DNA of 11,830 nucleotides from an uncultured Saprospirales bacterium (lineage in GTDB: Bacteria; Bacteroidota; Bacteroidia; Chitinophagales; Saprospiraceae), in the NCBI GenBank assembly GCA_937926355.1, contig CALAZP010000086.1, positions 1 to 11,830 of the forward strand. Reading direction: 5' to 3'. A program made the position numbers and the translations under genes. The notes below the pieces were generated by a model. It was not told the origin of the DNA. It did no database searches and saw only the letters and a list, made by a program, of their open reading frames with translations. Position 1 is the first letter of the stretch, and each line of letters starts with the position of its first letter. This document shows, piece after piece, positions 8,357 to 11,830 of this stretch.

Positions 8357-9163
8357 TTAATAAAAGTGAGTCTTCAGCAATTCTAATAATTCATCTCTTG
8401 AAATACCGATGCGTAATATTCCATTTTCAGCAAAAGAAATTTTTCCGGTCTCTTCAGAAACTACGAAAACCGCAGCGTTGGTTCTTTCGGTAAGACCAAC
8501 GGCTGCCCGATGACGCAGACCCAATAAAGGCGACAACTCAGGTTTATCGCTGACTGGGAGAACAACTGAAGCTGATTTGATTAGACCATTATCAACAATG
8601 ACCGCTCCATCGTGTAATGGACTATTTTTATTAAATATACTGACAACCAGTTGTTCCGAAATGGAGGCATTCAATGGGATTCCACCACTTACAATTCCTT
8701 CTAAATCAGTGCCTTTGGTCATAACCACTATAGCGCCAATTTTTTTTTGCGAGAGCTCAATCAAAGCGTTGCACAGCCAATCAATAGCTTGAAGATTCTT
8801 TTGATTATCTTCAAAATTCTTATCCAATAGTTTTTTCAAAAAATTAGATCTTTGTTTGATGGTGGTATTACCCAAAAACAACAAAAATCGGCGAACCTCT
8901 GGCTGAAAGATAATAATGATAACGATAACCCCTACACTTACAAATTGATCTAAAACGGCCGCTAATAGATCCATTTTTAGCTCCTTGACCAGCCAATAAA
9001 TCATGTAGAGGATAAGCACCCCGATAAAGATATTAAAAGCAATATTTCCTTTGAGGAGCTTGTAGATTTGATAAATGAGATACCCGACAATTAAAATATC
9101 TAGAATATCCCAAATCCTAACTTGTAGGAAACCAACATTAAACAAAGGAAAAAATTCCATCAT
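8357..9163 (-). CDS. cdaA: Membrane-bound diadenylate cyclase CdaA (DacA)
   Basis: CdaA joins two ATP molecules into the second messenger c-di-AMP, which controls potassium and osmolyte balance and envelope homeostasis in bacteria that make it. The 268-residue protein has three N-terminal membrane helices (about 18-34, 42-59 and 70-86) and then a cytosolic DAC domain (about 105-260). The DAC signatures are LHDGAVIV (183-190, with DGA at 185-187) and LGLRHRAAVGLTE (214-226, with RHR at 217-219). Many CdaA proteins read GTRHRAA; here the threonine is leucine. Two ATGs are in tandem (MM); an AAAGG ribosome site six bases upstream favours the first. cdaR and glmM are not adjacent, and folP, which I recall as a frequent neighbour in Bacteroidota, is absent within this window. 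The gene is first in the five-gene minus-strand run. Confidence 0.95.
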   Translation of the reverse strand: MMEFFPLFNVGFLQVRIWDILDILIVGYLIYQIYKLLKGNIAFNIFIGVLILYMIYWLVKELKMDLLAAVLDQFVSVGVIVIIIIFQPEVRRFLLFLGNTTIKQRSNFLKKLLDKNFEDNQKNLQAIDWLCNALIELSQKKIGAIVVMTKGTDLEGIVSGGIPLNASISEQLVVSIFNKNSPLHDGAVIVDNGLIKSASVVLPVSDKPELSPLLGLRHRAAVGLTERTNAAVFVVSEETGKISFAENGILRIGISRDELLELLKTHFY

Positions 9164-9224
9164 AGGAAACCTTTAAAGCTAAAAAAGACTTTATTACCTT
9201 GATAAAAGTTTGCAATTTTGTAGT
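9164..9224. promoter_or_regulatory. Divergent intergenic region with putative promoters for cdaA and the coiled-coil protein/miaE pair
   Basis: These 61 bases are the longest non-coding stretch and the only place where both the minus-strand five-gene run and the plus-strand pair could be started from a shared spacer. On the plus strand, CAATTTTG (9213-9220) matches the Bacteroidota -7 element TAnnTTTG at seven of eight positions. It sits only four bases before the ATG at 9225, which would imply a very short or absent leader. On the minus strand, TAGCTTTA (9174-9181) also matches seven of eight positions, but it lies close to the start codon and overlaps the AAAGG site. I see no well-spaced -33 TTG partner for either, so the exact elements are uncertain. 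Confidence 0.4.
9170..9174 (-). promoter_or_regulatory. Ribosome binding site of cdaA
   Basis: The minus strand reads AAAGG here, six bases before the first ATG of the tandem start and nine before the second. It is one of the few Shine-Dalgarno-like sites in a window where most leaders are simply A-rich. Confidence 0.5.
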
Positions 9225-10412
9225 ATGCAAGTTATTAAAATTTTGCTTCTGACATTTTTCTTCGGGCTCTTATTCTTTCATCAAGGGTGGGCTCAGGAAA
9301 TCAGAGAAAATGAAAAAGGGGAAAAAATTATAGTTTACCCAGATGGCAGTTGGCAGTTTTTTAACCTACTGAGCGGTGATAAAGCGTCGGGTATTGGAAA
9401 AGACCCTTATGGAATTTTCTCTGATAGTTCCCAGTTATATCCTGTTTTCACCGGTTTAATTGGTCCGATGGACAATCCTATGCCGGCTACTGAACAAGAT
9501 GCCCAAAAAATTGCATTCAGGAATGCTCAACTTGCCTTGGAAGCTACTAGGATAGCCAATGAGATGGCTTTAGAAGCTAAAATCAAGCGAGAAGAATTGG
9601 AATCTGAATATCAAAAATTGATTAGTCAACAAGCCTATGACCCTATATATGCGGAGCAGTTGCGAAAGAGATTGGCCGCAGCAAAAGAACAGGAGCGCCA
9701 AGCTTCCAAAGATGTACTAAATGCCTATGAAACTTCCAAAAAAGCGGAAGATTTAACCAATAAGGGGAATTTATTGGAAGTTATGGATTTGAATGCACCT
9801 CCTGAGGTGATTGAGGCATTGAATCTTCCAAGTCAAGAGCAAGATGAATTTTTTGAAAAAATAAAATGGTTAGATGTAGGGTATTTACCCTTTGAAGAGA
9901 TTAAATACCACAAAATTGTTTCTCCACCCGACAAAGAATGTGAATTTGCCCATGTTGATTCGGGAAGAAAAGATTTAAAGGAGACCTTACTTTTTGTACA
10001 TACAGACGAAAGGTTAAGGCCTTTTTTGAAAGGAAAAGATTACTTAAGATGTGAGGCTTATTTATCGAGTTTGGACGAGGAGATGGTCTTTTTGACCTTA
10101 CAATTTACTTTTGCTTATCCCAATGCTAGAGAAGCCTACGGGTTTATCGAAAAAGGAAGTATTTTGACAGTGGAATTATTATCTGGAGAAAAAGCCTTGC
10201 TGCGTTCCCAGGTAATGGATGGAGGGAGTTATAATATTGCTAAAGAGGAATTAACTTATAACGTACATTACCCTATTGATCCAGCTTTAATTAATACCCT
10301 AAAAAATTCAGAAATCAATGCTTTTACTGTTTTTTGGAGCAGTGGTTACGAGCGATATGAAGCTTATCAAGTAGATTTTTTCAGTCATCAAATCAATTGT
10401 TTAGCAAAATAA
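9225..10412 (+). CDS. Exported coiled-coil protein of unknown function with KGEK..VYPDGSW motif
   Basis: I do not recognise a named family. From the ATG at 9225 the protein has 395 residues and starts with a clear signal peptide (about 1-24, ending WAQ), so it is exported. A TTG at 9210 would add five residues (MQFCS) ahead of a normal signal peptide and is less likely. After the signal comes KGEKIIVYPDGSWQFF (31-46), a short motif I recall in exported Bacteroidota proteins. A strongly helical, Ala/Glu/Lys/Gln-rich segment at about 88-180 is likely coiled coil. A predicted beta-rich C-terminal domain (about 215-395) carries C239, C276 and C392. No catalytic motif is evident. The stop is six bases before miaE, so the two are probably co-transcribed. 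A structural or envelope role is a guess. Confidence 0.75.
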   Translation: MQVIKILLLTFFFGLLFFHQGWAQEIRENEKGEKIIVYPDGSWQFFNLLSGDKASGIGKDPYGIFSDSSQLYPVFTGLIGPMDNPMPATEQDAQKIAFRNAQLALEATRIANEMALEAKIKREELESEYQKLISQQAYDPIYAEQLRKRLAAAKEQERQASKDVLNAYETSKKAEDLTNKGNLLEVMDLNAPPEVIEALNLPSQEQDEFFEKIKWLDVGYLPFEEIKYHKIVSPPDKECEFAHVDSGRKDLKETLLFVHTDERLRPFLKGKDYLRCEAYLSSLDEEMVFLTLQFTFAYPNAREAYGFIEKGSILTVELLSGEKALLRSQVMDGGSYNIAKEELTYNVHYPIDPALINTLKNSEINAFTVFWSSGYERYEAYQVDFFSHQINCLAK

Positions 10413-10418
10413 AATACC

Positions 10419-11027
10419 ATGGAAACCAATCAGGATGCAGTTAAGATGCTAGGTTTAAAATTACCAACAGATCCTAGGTGGGTTAATTTGGCTGAAATGG
10501 AGTTAGAAGAAATTTTAACAGACCACGCTTATTGTGAACAGAAGGCCGCAACATCATGCATTTCATTAATTCAACAATATCCCGAACGAGAGGAAATGGT
10601 CAGCGAATTAGCGCCTATTGTAACGGAGGAATGGGGTCACTTTAGAATGGTTCTGAAAGAATTATCGAGGAGGGATCTCAAATTAGGTAGACAGCGTAAA
10701 GACGAGTATGTCAATAAACTTTTAGATTTTCAAAAAAAGGGAGGAAGTCGTGATGATAAGCTTTTGGAGAGACTTTTGATTTGCGCTTTAATTGAAGCAC
10801 GTTCTTGTGAGCGATTTAGATTGTTATCTCTTTACATTAATGATGAACATTTAAAGGACTTTTACCATAAATTTATGGTGTCGGAAGCGGGGCATTACCG
10901 ACTTTTCATTGACTTGGCTAAAAAGTATTTTGGAGAAGAACGCGTAAAAAAACGCTGGCAAGAATATTTAAAGCGAGAAGCTGAAATTATGAACGAATTG
11001 GCATTAAGGGGAGATAGAATGCATTAA
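10419..11027 (+). CDS. miaE: tRNA-(ms2io6A)-hydroxylase MiaE
   Basis: MiaE is a cytosolic non-haem di-iron monooxygenase that uses O2 to hydroxylate the isopentenyl group of ms2i6A at position 37 of tRNAs reading codons that start with U. The 202-residue protein is a four-helix ferritin-like bundle with the full ligand set: E40 (CEQKAA), E71 and H74 (EEWGHF), E126 (IEARSCERF), and E156 and H159 (SEAGHY). Length is normal for the shorter MiaE form. It would act after MiaA and MiaB, which are not in the window. It follows the exported coiled-coil gene by six bases. Its stop codon overlaps the stop of the convergent downstream gene by four bases. Confidence 0.95.
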   Translation: METNQDAVKMLGLKLPTDPRWVNLAEMELEEILTDHAYCEQKAATSCISLIQQYPEREEMVSELAPIVTEEWGHFRMVLKELSRRDLKLGRQRKDEYVNKLLDFQKKGGSRDDKLLERLLICALIEARSCERFRLLSLYINDEHLKDFYHKFMVSEAGHYRLFIDLAKKYFGEERVKKRWQEYLKREAEIMNELALRGDRMH

Positions 11028-11830
11028 TTTTTATTGATTTTCTTCCCAAATAAATCGAATTGTTCCTTTTTAGTCCGTGTATTTTCCTGTCCGGGAGGAA
11101 CTGCGCTCCTTTGATTAAACACTTTATCCACTCGTTCCCATTTATCTTGTTTCGCCTTAAAACCTACATAGCTGCCATCTGGCAATTTTTTGCCGTCTAA
11201 TTCAATAATATGGTCGTGAATGACCATTCCTAATTGTTCATCATAATTTACTCTGGTTACTGCATCTGCACTATATTCTACTACAATCCTTGTTTTATTA
11301 GCAAAAGAAGGGTCATAGGCATCATTAAATACCTTTTTTCCAAATATTGGATTTCCATTTTCAAAATTAAGTACGTCAATAACTTTCCTTCTGTTTAAAT
11401 CATCGTACCCATCTAATCCGAAAAGAAGATAATGAGTGGGGTTGGCATAAGGGTGGGCTAAAATTTTGTAATACAGTGCTCCATACCATTTTTCACGGTT
11501 GGTTATTACGGTATCTTCGGGGGCGGAAAATTCAAATGATCGATCTATTAATGGGAATAGATGAAGGTCTGCCGAATTCATTTGAATCGCTCCATAATGT
11601 CTGTAGTTTCCCGGCTCCACTTTTAATTGCCAACTAAAAATTCTAAATGAACTATCCGATGGATATTGAATAGAGATGGAGGATAACCGTTCAAAGGGGT
11701 AATCAAAAGAATTGGTTTCTTTAAGCCCAGTAACTAATTTTTTGATGAAAACGTTACAGGAGGCAAACCTGTTATTGGGGTCCACGTCATTGATAAACGA
11801 GTAGGATAATACATTAAGGGTATCTTCTAA
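11024..11830 (-). CDS. Unrecognised protein, 5'-partial at the window edge
   Basis: The reading frame stays open to the last base, so the gene's 5' end lies outside the window. A GTG at 11783-11785 exists, but the 15 codons upstream of it (LEDTLNVLSYSFIND) read without a stop and look coding, so it is not the likely start. The visible 268 residues are rich in aromatic and polar residues and probably beta-rich. Recognisable stretches are a WYGALYYKI segment, HYLLFGLDGYDD, RKVIDVLNF and PIFGKKVF. The tail is basic and Lys-rich after PPGQENTRTKK. I have seen similar 'LLFG.DG.D...RKVIDVL' text in Bacteroidota hypotheticals but cannot name a function. A signal peptide, if any, would be outside the window. 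It is convergent with miaE. Confidence 0.75.
   Translation of the reverse strand, partial: LEDTLNVLSYSFINDVDPNNRFASCNVFIKKLVTGLKETNSFDYPFERLSSISIQYPSDSSFRIFSWQLKVEPGNYRHYGAIQMNSADLHLFPLIDRSFEFSAPEDTVITNREKWYGALYYKILAHPYANPTHYLLFGLDGYDDLNRRKVIDVLNFENGNPIFGKKVFNDAYDPSFANKTRIVVEYSADAVTRVNYDEQLGMVIHDHIIELDGKKLPDGSYVGFKAKQDKWERVDKVFNQRSAVPPGQENTRTKKEQFDLFGKKINKN

Noticed and set aside
9210..9224. TTG start for the coiled-coil protein
   Set aside because: It adds MQFCS ahead of an already normal signal peptide that begins at the ATG at 9225, and no ribosome site supports it.
11084..11100. Short inverted repeat TTCCT...AGGAA
   Set aside because: It is five base pairs, lies inside coding sequence and is expected by chance.
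11783..11785. GTG as the start of the last minus-strand gene
   Set aside because: The frame continues open for 15 coding-like codons to the window edge, so the gene is better read as 5'-partial.
1..11830. Mobile element, phage, CRISPR, tRNA or defence system
   Set aside because: I found no transposase or integrase motifs, no regularly spaced direct repeats, no tRNA-like cloverleaf, and every long frame is accounted for by a metabolic, respiratory or unrecognised gene.

Overview
The window looks like chromosomal DNA of an AT-rich member of the Bacteroidota. The evidence is the single-haem form of CcoP, a CcoQ-CcoP-CcoG-CcoH-TauE/SafE gene order, A-rich and mostly Shine-Dalgarno-free leaders, Bacteroidota-type sequences in the ketoacyl-ACP synthase III, and secreted proteins of lineage-typical style (signal peptides ending in AQ, a KGEK..VYPDGSW motif). 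The genus cannot be fixed from this sequence. I see no mobile elements, CRISPR arrays, rRNA, tRNA or phage genes. The content is housekeeping or near-housekeeping and very densely packed.

Region 1 (13-3666, + strand) is the distal part of a cbb3-type cytochrome c oxidase cluster. It holds ccoQ, ccoP, ccoG, a FixH/CcoH protein and a TauE/SafE-like (UreH/DsbD-type) membrane protein. The catalytic subunit genes (ccoN/ccoO, fused in many Bacteroidota) should lie just upstream of the window. The five genes are linked by ATGA and GTGA overlaps or gaps of 6-8 bases, so they probably form one transcript for oxidase structure, copper reduction, assembly and probable metal handling.

Region 2 (3676-9163, - strand) is a five-gene co-oriented run. 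In transcription order it encodes a membrane diadenylate cyclase (CdaA), a cytosolic M20 dipeptidase, an exported M20 amidohydrolase, a lipoprotein glycerophosphodiester phosphodiesterase and a FabH-type ketoacyl-ACP synthase III. Junctions are a 38-base gap, a 14-base overlap, a 2-base gap and a 1-base overlap. A shared c-di-AMP/envelope theme is possible but unproven.

Region 3 (9225-11027, + strand) is read divergently from cdaA across a 61-base spacer. It carries an unrecognised exported coiled-coil protein and, six bases later, miaE, an O2-dependent di-iron tRNA hydroxylase. Region 4 (11024 to the window edge, - strand) is an unrecognised protein whose N terminus lies outside the window. 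Its stop codon interlocks with that of miaE.

No gene-free stretch exceeds 61 bases. I do not see a clearly novel system. The points most worth a second look are the two uncharacterised proteins, the genomic company of cdaA, and the CcoH/TauE-SafE copper-maturation tail of the oxidase cluster.
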